From Cohnella abietis (GTDB lineage Bacteria; Bacillota; Bacilli; Paenibacillales; Paenibacillaceae): a stretch of 64,000 nt of DNA. Shown here in pieces: positions 27,239-35,454 of the stretch. The DNA lies in the NCBI RefSeq assembly GCF_004295585.1, contig NZ_AP019400.1, positions 6,192,501 through 6,256,500 on the forward strand. Direction: 5' to 3'. A program made the position numbers and the translations under genes. Each line of letters begins with the position of its first letter. The first letter of the stretch is position 1. The notes beneath the pieces are model-generated. The model was not told where the DNA came from. It made no database searches and saw only the letters and a program-made list of their open reading frames with translations.

Positions 27239-28351
27239 ATGAGCACCCAATCGACAGCAATAAGATTTCCATGCGCAGGCTGTGCAGGACCCATGGTATT
27301 CGACACCGAAAGCCAGAACCTGAAATGCCAATACTGCGGATCAGAGCAAACAATCGATAGTATTCAGGAGCAGCCCAAAGAGCACCCTTTCGACAGTGAG
27401 AATGAAGATATTAATGAACTGCATAATTGGGGCACTGAGCAACAGGTTATTCACTGCGAGAGCTGTGGCGGGGAAACCTTGATCCCTATCGGTCAGACAA
27501 CATCGCAATGTGTTTTCTGCGGGTCTCCCAAGGTTCTCGCGCAGGACAATACGGGTAGCATAAGGCCTGAATCGATTATTCCGTTTCAGCTGTCACGAGA
27601 CGATGCTCTAGCTTCCTTCGCGGCATGGAAACGAAAAAAATGGTTTCTTCCTAATTTATTTAAGCAGCAGAATGTTAGTTCACAGTTAAACAGTATCTAC
27701 ATTCCCTATTGGACGTACGATACCGATACGTATTCCGTCTACTCAGCTGAAGTTGGCATCTATCATTACCGCACGGTCACGCGAACGCGGATGGTCAATG
27801 GTAAATCGGAAACCTACACAACTACAGAACGATATACAGTGTGGCATTCCACCCACGGGGATTATGATAAATGGTTTGATGATATCCTAATCCCCGCATC
27901 CGGCCACTATGATAAAAATTTGCTTCACAAGCTGGGCGATTTCAACCTTAGCGCTCTTCACAATTACAAACCTGAATATTTAAGCGGCTATATATCTGAG
28001 CGTTATTCCATCTCCCGTGAGCAAGGCTGGAAGGAAGCGCAAAGTGTGGCAGATGAGCAGCTGGAGTCCGCCATTAAAGCTCAAATCGGCGGCGATGAAA
28101 TTCGTAGATTGAACATTCGGACCTCCTACAGTGATATCACGTTTAAGCACTTATTGCTCCCGGTTTGGAATGCTAATTATACTTACAAATCGCGTCCCTA
28201 TTATTATATGGTCAATGGACAGACCGGAACGGTATCTGGTCATGTCCCTCGCAGTGCTTTTAAGATCACCATGTTTGTACTACTATGTCTTGGTATTGCC
28301 GGAGTAATCCTACTTTTTATTATGAATCAACAAGTCAGCATACCAGAGTAG
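27239..28351 (+). CDS. Zinc-ribbon membrane protein (YdjG-like)
   Basis: 370 residues from the ATG at 27239 (GCGGAGG upstream). Two zinc-ribbon motifs near the N-terminus (CAGC...CQYCG and CESCGG...CVFCGS), a long soluble domain with aromatic YIPYWTYD and TTERY segments, and one C-terminal membrane helix (about 340-362). This matches the 'TFIIB-type zinc ribbon' proteins partnering SPFH proteins, as YdjG with YdjI. Likely recruits its partner to the membrane; inferred from the B. subtilis system. Confidence 0.8.
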   Translation: MSTQSTAIRFPCAGCAGPMVFDTESQNLKCQYCGSEQTIDSIQEQPKEHPFDSENEDINELHNWGTEQQVIHCESCGGETLIPIGQTTSQCVFCGSPKVLAQDNTGSIRPESIIPFQLSRDDALASFAAWKRKKWFLPNLFKQQNVSSQLNSIYIPYWTYDTDTYSVYSAEVGIYHYRTVTRTRMVNGKSETYTTTERYTVWHSTHGDYDKWFDDILIPASGHYDKNLLHKLGDFNLSALHNYKPEYLSGYISERYSISREQGWKEAQSVADEQLESAIKAQIGGDEIRRLNIRTSYSDITFKHLLLPVWNANYTYKSRPYYYMVNGQTGTVSGHVPRSAFKITMFVLLCLGIAGVILLFIMNQQVSIPE

Positions 28352-28427
28352 AAATAAGGGCTGTCCCAAAAGTGAATTTTAAGATCACCTAAGGAATAGT
28401 TCACTTTCATTAAAAATGACGTTCAAA

Positions 28428-28479
28428 CGAAAAGGTGTTGGTACAGGAGGTGATTCCTGTGCCAACACCTTTCGTTTTT
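28428..28479 (+). terminator. Terminator of the YdjI/YdjG-like operon
   Basis: CGAAAAGGTGTTGG...ACAGGA / TCCTGT...CCAACACCTTTCG stem (28428-28474) followed by five T. Confidence 0.85.
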
Positions 28480-28588
28480 GATTAATTGCTGCTTGCTTTA
28501 GCAGATTATGCGCAAGCGAAAGCCAACCACCCTCTAGGCTAACCTGTGGAAGGCGGTACTAGCTGGTTTTTGTATTTTCACTATCTTT

Positions 28589-28808
28589 AATCGATGAGAA
28601 AAAGAGGGGAAGTATCTCCTGTAGGAGCGGAGCGTGTGCCTTTGGAATCGTGAAATCTCCTTGTTACGAGTTTACCCATTCAGATTTCACGATTCCAACC
28701 CGGGGTCCCCGTAAAGTATTCGGAAATGACTACTAAGCTTATCTTCACTTTACGGGGTGGAGCAAGCACCCGGAAGGAGATATTTCCCCGCAAAAAACTA
28801 TAATCGAT
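28589..28808. repeat. Structured element: outer arms with two internal hairpins
   Basis: Outer arms beginning AATCGAT and containing GGGGAA-TATCTCCT (28589-28620) pair imperfectly with 28774-28808. Inside are two hairpins: GGAATCGTGAAATCT (28644-28658) with its exact complement (28682-28696), and CCCCGTAAAGT (28707-28717) with ACTTTACGGGG (28747-28757). There is no reading frame. The layout resembles a MITE or folded non-coding element. Confidence 0.65.
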
Positions 28809-28877
28809 AGACATAGCAAGAGGCTGCCCCATAAGTTATCTTATAAGACAGCCCCTTATTAAAACTTTCGTACCCTG

Positions 28878-29195
28878 CTAGTGTCCAAGAACCTTTAATC
28901 CAATAACAGCACTCACGACAAGACCGAGGAAAAAGATTCTACGGATTTGGCGGGATTCTCCATAGAACAGCATTCCAACGACTGTCCCGCCTACCGTACC
29001 AATCGCCGTCCATATCGCATATGCTGTGCCCATAGAGATGGAGTTCATAGCAAAGGACAATAATATAAAACTTATAGCGAATCCCCCAAGAAGCAGAAGT
29101 ATACTTAATGCATCTTTCTTATCTTTCAAACGATTTATCCCAAGCACGCCTACAACCTCGAACAATCCTGCGAATACAAGTAAAATCCATGCCAT
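28878..29195 (-). CDS. SMR family guanidinium/multidrug exporter subunit (YkkD-like)
   Basis: 105 residues, four membrane helices. The membrane-embedded Glu of the family is at position 13 (AGLFEVVGVLG), and GTAYAIWTAIGTVGG is the helix-3 signature. It overlaps the preceding SMR gene by one base (TAATG), so the two are probably made in equal amounts as a heterodimer. The guanidine-I riboswitch upstream points to guanidinium export. Confidence 0.9.
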   Translation of the reverse strand: MAWILLVFAGLFEVVGVLGINRLKDKKDALSILLLLGGFAISFILLSFAMNSISMGTAYAIWTAIGTVGGTVVGMLFYGESRQIRRIFFLGLVVSAVIGLKVLGH

Positions 29196-29533
29196 TACTT
29201 CTCCACCTCCTGCACGGTAGCTGTGGTAGACATCTTAAGTCCTGCTATCCCAATAATCATGATAACAATCAGAACTAATTTACTTACATCAAAGGGAACA
29301 TTATAGAAAATAGATTCTGCCAATACCGTTCCCGCTGCACCAATACCTGTGAATACAGCATAAGTCGTTCCTACGGGTAGTGTACGGGTAGAATAAATCA
29401 AGCCCAAGAAGCTCAATATGACTCCAATGATAGTTAATGTCCATTCCCATACTGTAGTAGAATTTTTCAGACCTGATACCCATCCTATCTCACACAAACC
29501 TGCAATTCCGAGCAGTAACCAATAACGATTCAT
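29195..29533 (-). CDS. SMR family guanidinium/multidrug exporter subunit (YkkC-like)
   Basis: 112 residues from the ATG at 29533 (GGAGG 7-8 nt upstream). Four membrane helices, Glu of helix 1 in AGLCEIGWV and helix-3 signature GTTYAVFTGIGAAGT. First gene of the pair; together they resemble YkkC/YkkD of B. subtilis, which are riboswitch-controlled guanidinium exporters. Confidence 0.9.
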   Translation of the reverse strand: MNRYWLLLGIAGLCEIGWVSGLKNSTTVWEWTLTIIGVILSFLGLIYSTRTLPVGTTYAVFTGIGAAGTVLAESIFYNVPFDVSKLVLIVIMIIGIAGLKMSTTATVQEVEK

Positions 29534-29614
29534 GCTGCACACCTCCGGCTTCTATTTTGTCCAATCAACATACCAAACTCTCTTCCTATAAGGGATATAG
29601 GAACATTAAGACAG

Positions 29615-29795
29615 CAAAAAAACCCGAGAGCATCGCAGACCCCACACAACGTTGTACGCTGCATAGAGCCTTCATCGATACTCCCGGGTTTTTATCCCGC
29701 CGTGTACATCCTTGCCTAAGCAAAGGGATGCGCTCTCTCTCGGACCGATCCGGTACAAATGATGTACCGTGGAACCCTAGAAAGCCTTTTTCCTG
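29615..29795 (-). ncRNA. Guanidine-I (ykkC) riboswitch with terminator
   Basis: On the minus strand the conserved ykkC aptamer words appear in order: CTAGGGTTCCACGG (about 29780), GGTCCGAGAG (about 29742), ACACGGCGGGATAAAA (about 29694-29703) and CCCGGGAG (about 29682-29690). The last can instead pair with CTCTCGGG (29623-29630), followed by seven T, giving a ligand-controlled terminator. It sits about 80 bp upstream of the SMR pair. Guanidine binding prevents termination in this class. Confidence 0.93.
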
Positions 29796-29834
29796 ATGAT
29801 GTCATTCCAAAATACTGTATATCGTATGTGAAAG

Positions 29835-31250
29835 TCAAGGTTTTTTTTGATAATGAATGCTGCGTGGAGGAAGCCCTGGGTCCTCTTCTGGCTCCTCCAA
29901 TTCGGCTGCTGCTAATACGGATTCTTCCGCCGCTGCAAGCTCTTCTGCTGCTTGAGCAGCTTGTCTGCGAGCGAGCATCGTCGGTGAATTTCCAAGCCTT
30001 CTGGCTCCTGCCTCTCTCAAGCCTTGCCAGATAGAAGCAGAACGAGGAGCAGCCACAAATTCCACATCCTCGTCCGGTGCCATAATCAATCCTAGCTGAT
30101 AATGTTCACCTTCATAGCGTGCGCGTTGTAGAAACTTAATGTGCCCGTCTCGGTTTACAACCTCTAGCTTACAGAAGGCTGCTTGTCTTTGCATAGCCGC
30201 ATGCAATTGCTCCTTGTTCCTGACAACCGCTCCATTGACCTTCTTGATTAACTCACCGGGTTGAAACCCGAGCTCAGATGCAGGTGTATTCGGCAGCACT
30301 GCTAGCACTTTCACGCCTTTCCCATCTTGAGAGTATAGTTGAACCCGACCATTCTCCCTCGAACGGCTAAACCACAACAACCCTTCATGCAGCACAAATG
30401 CCGCAATAGCAGTAACCACAACAAGCGGTGACCAGTATTTAGTCCCAACTGCCAACGCCGCAATAACAGCCCCATAAATCATGAGTGTATTTCCAGAAGC
30501 ACGTGCTTTTTCCTCCGGCCAGAAAGCAGAAGTCCGATCACTGAAGCCGATCAACACCGGAAAAGCCAACAGGCTCCATGCTACACCCTCGCCCCCTCCA
30601 CCAAATAGAGGTATCCAAGGCAAAGTAAAGCCGTCAGATGCCGCAGGGATGAGCCAGAGAAGTGGAATCGGCCATACTCCAGTTAGCGCATAAGCTCCCA
30701 TCGGCTTGCCCCTCTTCCCTAAGAGGAACAAAGGAATCGCTTGCTTAGAACCCTGCAAACGTACAAGGAAGCCTTCAGCAATGTGCAGAATACCAGCAAG
30801 AAAAAGCAAACCTGGAACATCGATCGCAGAAAGTATTCGCAGCGACTCTGCTAACACACCTTCCGTTCCCTCTATACCTGTCCAGCTAGACAAAGCTTGA
30901 AGCAAGCCCAAAGCACCCGCCGCATACGCAAGGCATATATATCGCAAGCGGAATAGAGCCAATATCCCCATTGCTATCCATATAAACATTAAAGTCTCAG
31001 AAGTAAACCCGGAGCCCGCACCAAGCCCAACGAGAGATAACACAATACCGACAATAACACCGGCTATTAATCTTGTCAGTGTTAAGTATGCTGCTCCGTA
31101 CAATCGGACATGGAACAATTTACGCTGTAACGTAACACCCATGCGTGCATGCAACCATACTAGAGCGATCGCAATATAGAAATACGGGAACGTGAATAAG
31201 GCCAATGAGGCTTGTCCTGCCTCCCGCAATACATTCAACAGAGGATCCAC
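29835..31250 (-). CDS. minJ: PDZ-domain membrane protein MinJ
   Basis: 471 residues from a GTG start with GGAGG just upstream. Multiple membrane helices (about residues 15-300) then a PDZ domain (about 305-375; VLPNTPASELGFQPGELIKKVNG) and a charged, Ala/Glu-rich tail. B. subtilis MinJ bridges DivIVA and MinD to place division, and its gene likewise follows ftsE-ftsX-ctpB. The C-terminal tail (about 410-471) is an addition relative to my recollection of the B. subtilis protein. Confidence 0.85.
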   Translation of the reverse strand: MDPLLNVLREAGQASLALFTFPYFYIAIALVWLHARMGVTLQRKLFHVRLYGAAYLTLTRLIAGVIVGIVLSLVGLGAGSGFTSETLMFIWIAMGILALFRLRYICLAYAAGALGLLQALSSWTGIEGTEGVLAESLRILSAIDVPGLLFLAGILHIAEGFLVRLQGSKQAIPLFLLGKRGKPMGAYALTGVWPIPLLWLIPAASDGFTLPWIPLFGGGGEGVAWSLLAFPVLIGFSDRTSAFWPEEKARASGNTLMIYGAVIAALAVGTKYWSPLVVVTAIAAFVLHEGLLWFSRSRENGRVQLYSQDGKGVKVLAVLPNTPASELGFQPGELIKKVNGAVVRNKEQLHAAMQRQAAFCKLEVVNRDGHIKFLQRARYEGEHYQLGLIMAPDEDVEFVAAPRSASIWQGLREAGARRLGNSPTMLARRQAAQAAEELAAAEESVLAAAELEEPEEDPGLPPRSIHYQKKP

Positions 31251-31273
31251 TCGCCCCTCCCCTTTCGATAAAA

Positions 31274-31300
31274 AGGAAGTTGACCTAAGGTCAACCTCCT
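31274..31300 (-). terminator. Terminator between ctpB and minJ
   Basis: AGGAAGTTGACC-TAA-GGTCAACCTCCT, near-perfect 12-bp stem followed by TTTTT on the minus strand. It probably attenuates read-through from ctpB into minJ. Confidence 0.75.
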
Positions 31301-31343
31301 AAGTATTCGACAGTGGACAGAAAATTCCTTCAAGCAGTAACTG

Positions 31344-32819
31344 CTAAGATAAGGCAGCAATCATATCCCTCGCCTTAGCAAGTGCTGCTTGCCACTGCTT
31401 ATCGAATTCGGGATTATCATGCAAGTTCTTATTGAGGAGCTCTTCTAAACGTTGCGCCGTTGAACCATCTACTTCTCCGCTAACAACTAGCTTCTCACGC
31501 TTCTGAAATGCTTCCAATGCCGCTTTCGTCGCCTGGCTGAAATAGCCATCCTTGCGGTCTGCTGGAAACCCTACACCTTCCATAATGTTCTGAAGGTTCC
31601 TAATGGCATCCCCAGTCATATCAAATTTGAGTACAATATCCCGAGGCAATTTTGAGGAAAAGAAATATCCCGGCTGTGAGACCGTTATATCTGGATTTAT
31701 CCCTTTTTCATGAATCCATGTCCCATCAGGTAATAACCATTTATTAACCGTTAGCTTAACCATGCTACCATCGCCAAGCTCATCCCTAAACAGCATCTGA
31801 ACCGTTCCTTTGCCATAAGTAGTTTCACCTACTAGAAGGGCATTAGCTGATTGTTGCAACGCTCCTGCAAGTATTTCAGCTGCACTGGCGCTACCTTTAT
31901 TTATAAGGACAACCAGTGGCCATTTTTTACCGTTCTTAGCCCCGTTGGGAGCATAATCTACTTTATGCTTGCCATCCTTATATTCGTACTGAACGATTGA
32001 CTGACCTTTCTCCACGAACTGATCAGCAACATCGATTACCGATTCTAGCAAGCCCCCAGGATTATTACGCACATCAATAACAAGCGCCTTCAAGCCTTTG
32101 CTCTCCATGAGTTTAAGCTCATTTTGCACTTGTGTGGCGGTGTCCCCATTGAATTGGTTAATCCATAAGCGCCCAACACCGTCAGACCCTAATTCGGAAT
32201 TCACGATCTGTAAATCTATCCGGTCTCGAACCAGCTCCAGATCTAATGGTGTCGTTGTTCCTTCTCGTCGAACCTTAAGCTTTGCCTTCGTTCCCTTAGG
32301 ACCACGAATTTTGTTCTTCGCCTCGCTCAAAGCTACATTTTCTAAGCTCTCTCCATTTACAGAAAGCAGAATATCCATTGGCTGTAATCCCGCTTTTTCC
32401 GCCGGAGACCCTCTAATCGTTGTTTCTACAACTATCATTCCGTTATCCGTTCTGAGCGTCACACCAATTCCCATGAACACGCCTTGAAGCGCCTCATTAA
32501 ACTGTTCCGATTCCTCTCGGGATTTGTAAACAGAAAAAGGATCATGCAGCGATTCAACCATCCCATGAATGAGACCATCAAGCAGCTCTTTACGATCCAT
32601 CTTGAAAATAAACCGATGCTCAATTAAATTTAATGCCTTATTTACTTTATCTATTTCATCCTGCCGCAATCCTCCGGCAATAGGGGAATTTACGCCCTCT
32701 TGTCGGTTTGAGGATTTAAAGTCCCAGTCTGGCAGCTCAATAAAGGCATAAGTCGCTATACTCGCTGCTATTGTTGTTAGCAATGTTATCGCCAACACAG
32801 TGCGACCTCTAAACCACAC
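31344..32819 (-). CDS. ctpB: S41 carboxy-terminal processing protease CtpB
   Basis: 491 residues from a GTG at 32819 (AGGAG 10 nt upstream; a GTG at 32828 is too close to the SD). N-terminal membrane segment, PDZ domain (about 105-185), S41 catalytic core with Ser in GSASAAEIL and Lys in TYGKGTVQ, and a C-terminal peptidoglycan-binding domain (about 395-455). In B. subtilis CtpB cleaves SpoIVFA during sporulation and lies between ftsX and minJ, as here except for the two M23 genes. Confidence 0.9.
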   Translation of the reverse strand: MWFRGRTVLAITLLTTIAASIATYAFIELPDWDFKSSNRQEGVNSPIAGGLRQDEIDKVNKALNLIEHRFIFKMDRKELLDGLIHGMVESLHDPFSVYKSREESEQFNEALQGVFMGIGVTLRTDNGMIVVETTIRGSPAEKAGLQPMDILLSVNGESLENVALSEAKNKIRGPKGTKAKLKVRREGTTTPLDLELVRDRIDLQIVNSELGSDGVGRLWINQFNGDTATQVQNELKLMESKGLKALVIDVRNNPGGLLESVIDVADQFVEKGQSIVQYEYKDGKHKVDYAPNGAKNGKKWPLVVLINKGSASAAEILAGALQQSANALLVGETTYGKGTVQMLFRDELGDGSMVKLTVNKWLLPDGTWIHEKGINPDITVSQPGYFFSSKLPRDIVLKFDMTGDAIRNLQNIMEGVGFPADRKDGYFSQATKAALEAFQKREKLVVSGEVDGSTAQRLEELLNKNLHDNPEFDKQWQAALAKARDMIAALS

Positions 32820-32871
32820 GTAAGCCACACTCCTATAATAATATAATGATGACTAACCACTTTATGTAAAA

Positions 32872-32910
32872 ACAGCTGTCTCCCGACAATGCATCGGGGG
32901 GAGCAGCTGT
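32872..32910 (-). terminator. Terminator of second M23 gene
   Basis: ACAGCTG / CAGCTGT stem with inner CCCGA/TCGGG pairs and a T-run on the minus strand. The same structure, duplicated, lies at 34175-34212. Confidence 0.85.
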
Positions 32911-32921
32911 CCCTCTTGATG

Positions 32922-34091
32922 TTATTTCAAATAGGGCGCAGGATTAACCTGTTCGAAATTTTTGCGAACTTCGAAATGCAGATGATTACCGGTAGATTGG
33001 CCTGTTGAGCCTACTAAGCCGATCTTCTCACCTCTTTTGACCGTCTCGCCCTCTTTTACAAGTATACTGCTCAGATGTCCGTAAAGTGTCAATAAGTCGC
33101 CGCCATGATCAATTACGATGCAGTTGCCGTACCCGCTGTAAGTTCGAGCGATAGTTACAACCCCTGTCTCAGCAGCATACACTGGCGTTCCTTTCGGTGC
33201 AGCCATATCCAAACCAGCGTGAAACGCCTTCTTGTGCGTAATTGGATGATTGCGGTAACCAAATTCTGACGAAAGCTGATATTCTGATTTCAAAGGCACA
33301 CCTAGCTTGCCGCCCTTATAGTAGTTCTTAATCCGGTTTTTCTTCGCTTCTAGAGCAGAAGCTTGCTTCGCAAGCTCTGTAAGCTGCTTCTCTGATTCTT
33401 CACTGATTTCTTCCAAACTCTCAATTTCCTTGGAAAGCTTGGAGATCATCACTTCTTTATCCCGCTCATCCTGCTCCAGCTGTGCCTTCTGGACTTCCAT
33501 CTCAGCATAAAGCGCCTTAACTTCCTCCAGATCTTTCTCTAGCTGGACTTTCTTCTCGGCGACTTCCTCTGAATATCTCTTCTTCGCATCTGCAATGGTG
33601 CGGTCCTGCGATGCAATAGACTCCACAGCGTCGAAACGGTTCAAGAAATCAGAAAAGCTGGCCGAGCTAAGCAAAACGTCCAAATAGGAGACAGGGCCTT
33701 CTACATAAGCCATACGAACCCGTGAATCCATCAGCTCTTTTCGATTATCCCGTTGCTTAATGGAATCCTCAAGCACTTTACCAGTCTCATATAGCTTCTT
33801 CTCAGCAGTTTCAATTTTTCCTTGTGTTGATTCTAGTTTTTTATGAACCCCATCAATTCTGCCGAGCAAAGCTTCAATATCTTCCTTCGTCGCTTCCTTT
33901 TTCCCAGCCAGCTCTTTGACGTTCTTCTCTGCATATTTCTGGTTCTTTTGCGCCCGATCCATATCATCCTTGAGCTTCTTAAGATCTTTATCAATTTTCT
34001 CGATTTCGGATAAAGCTTGTCCGTTATAGGGCTGTGTAATTAGACCGACTGCCAATAACATCGCTATGAGCAGTAATAATTTGTTTCTCAC
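32922..34091 (-). CDS. EnvC-like murein endopeptidase, M23 family (copy 2)
   Basis: 389 residues: signal peptide (1-27), long coiled coil (about 28-255) and a LytM/M23 domain (about 270-389) with the full zinc set (HAGLD, GNHLHFEV), so it should be catalytically active rather than a degenerate EnvC. It cleaves peptidoglycan cross-links; relatives with coiled coils are controlled by FtsEX. It is a tandem duplicate of the gene at 34224-35393, with about 33 residue differences, mostly in the catalytic domain. Each copy has its own terminator. Confidence 0.92.
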   Translation of the reverse strand: MRNKLLLLIAMLLAVGLITQPYNGQALSEIEKIDKDLKKLKDDMDRAQKNQKYAEKNVKELAGKKEATKEDIEALLGRIDGVHKKLESTQGKIETAEKKLYETGKVLEDSIKQRDNRKELMDSRVRMAYVEGPVSYLDVLLSSASFSDFLNRFDAVESIASQDRTIADAKKRYSEEVAEKKVQLEKDLEEVKALYAEMEVQKAQLEQDERDKEVMISKLSKEIESLEEISEESEKQLTELAKQASALEAKKNRIKNYYKGGKLGVPLKSEYQLSSEFGYRNHPITHKKAFHAGLDMAAPKGTPVYAAETGVVTIARTYSGYGNCIVIDHGGDLLTLYGHLSSILVKEGETVKRGEKIGLVGSTGQSTGNHLHFEVRKNFEQVNPAPYLK

Positions 34092-34174
34092 AAATATCCT
34101 CCTTCGGAAAAGTGTTCAACTTATCCAAATATAGGTTAATGGAAATACAAAATGACTAACCACTTCATGTAAAA

Positions 34175-34212
34175 ACAGCCGTCTCCCGACAATGTGTCGG
34201 GGGAGCAGCTGT
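34175..34212 (-). terminator. Terminator of first M23 gene
   Basis: Duplicate of the hairpin at 32872-32910: GACAGCTGCTCCCCCGAC stem with T-run on the minus strand. Confidence 0.85.
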
Positions 34213-34223
34213 CCCTCTTGATG

Positions 34224-35393
34224 TTATTTCAAATAGGGCGCGGGATTAACCGGTTCGGAATTTTTACGGACTTCAAAATGCAGATGATTACCGGTAGATT
34301 GGCCTGTTGAGCCTACTAAGCCGATCTTCTCGCCTCTTTTGACTGTCTCGCCCTTCTTTACAAGTATACTGCTCAGATGCCCGTAAAGTGTCCATAAGCC
34401 ACCGCCATGATCAATAATGATGCAGTTGCCATACCCACTCCAAGATTGAGCGATAGTTACAACCCCTGTCTCAGCCGCGTACACTGGCGTTCCTTTCGGC
34501 GCAGCCATATCCATACCCGTGTGAAGCTTCTTCGTGTGTGTAATTGGATGAATGCGGTAACCGAATTCTGACGAGAGTCGATATTCTGATTTCAAAGGCA
34601 TTCCTAGCTTACCGCCCTTGTAATAGTTCTTAATCCTGTTTTTCTTCGCTTCTAAAGCTGAAGCTTGCTTCGCGAGCTCTGTAAGCTGCCTCGCTGATTC
34701 CTCACTGATTTCTTCCTTCTCCTCAATTTCCTTGGAAAGCTTGGAGATCATCACTTCTTTATCCTTCTCATCCTGCTCCAGCTGCGCCTTCTGGGTTTCC
34801 ATCTCGGCATAAAGCGCCTTAACTTCTTCCAAGTCCTTCTCCCGCTGGATTTTCTTCTCGGCGACTTCCTCAGAATATCTCTTCTTCGCATCTGCAATGT
34901 TGCGGTCCTGTGATGCAATAGACTCCACTGCGTCGAAGCGATTCAAGAAATCAGAAAAGCTTGCTGAGCTAAGCAAAACGTCCAAATAGGAGACAGGTCC
35001 TTCTACATAAGCCATACGAACCCGTGAATCCATCAGCTCTTTTCGATTGTCCCGTTGCTTAATGGAATCCTCAAGAACTTTGCCAGTCTTATATAGCTTC
35101 TTTTCAGCAGTTTCAATTTTCCCTTGTGTTGATTCGAGTTTTTTCTGAACCCCATCAATTCTGCCAAGCAACTTTTCAATATCTTCCTTCGTCGCTTCCT
35201 TTTTCCCAGTCAGCTCTATAACGCTCTTCTCTGCATACTTCTGGTTCTTTTGCGCCCGATCCATATCATCCTTGAGCTTTTTAAGATCTTTATCAATTTT
35301 CTCAACTTCGGATAAAGCTTGTCCGTTATAAGGCTGTGTAATTAGACCGACTGCCAATAACATCGCTATGAGCAGTAATAGTTTGTTTCTCAC
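34224..35393 (-). CDS. EnvC-like murein endopeptidase, M23 family (copy 1)
   Basis: 389 residues, same architecture as its neighbour: signal peptide, coiled coil, M23 domain with HTGMD and GNHLHFEV zinc ligands. Lies 60 nt after ftsX on the same strand. The placement suggests it is the hydrolase activated by FtsEX here, taking the part of CwlO in B. subtilis or EnvC in E. coli (inference). The repeat unit, about 1302 bp including promoter-proximal and terminator DNA, begins again at 32849. Confidence 0.92.
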   Translation of the reverse strand: MRNKLLLLIAMLLAVGLITQPYNGQALSEVEKIDKDLKKLKDDMDRAQKNQKYAEKSVIELTGKKEATKEDIEKLLGRIDGVQKKLESTQGKIETAEKKLYKTGKVLEDSIKQRDNRKELMDSRVRMAYVEGPVSYLDVLLSSASFSDFLNRFDAVESIASQDRNIADAKKRYSEEVAEKKIQREKDLEEVKALYAEMETQKAQLEQDEKDKEVMISKLSKEIEEKEEISEESARQLTELAKQASALEAKKNRIKNYYKGGKLGMPLKSEYRLSSEFGYRIHPITHTKKLHTGMDMAAPKGTPVYAAETGVVTIAQSWSGYGNCIIIDHGGGLWTLYGHLSSILVKKGETVKRGEKIGLVGSTGQSTGNHLHFEVRKNSEPVNPAPYLK

Positions 35394-35454
35394 AAATATC
35401 CTCCTTCGGAAAAGCGTTTAACTTATCCAAATATAGGTTAATGGAATTAATAGG

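Larger units (their letters stand above)
28352..28877. other. Convergent intergenic region with short inverted ends
   Basis: 526 bp without a gene. Near its edges lie AATAAGGGCTGTC (about 28356) and, inverted, GACAGCCCCTTATT (28847-28860), nearly matching terminal-repeat-like words around the structured element at 28589-28808. The right one also forms part of the terminator of the SMR genes. Whether they mark an inserted element is uncertain. Confidence 0.45.
32849..35447. repeat. Tandem duplication, two units of about 1.3 kb
   Basis: Units 32849-34151 and 34152-35447 share start words (ATGACTAACCACTT), terminator, whole M23 gene and upstream region ending near GGTTAATGGAA. Matching points are 1302-1303 bp apart throughout. 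Direct repeat from a gene-sized duplication. Confidence 0.9.

Noticed and set aside
28356..28860. Complete insertion sequence
   Set aside because: There is no transposase frame between the inverted end words; it is listed only as a structured element and possible MITE.
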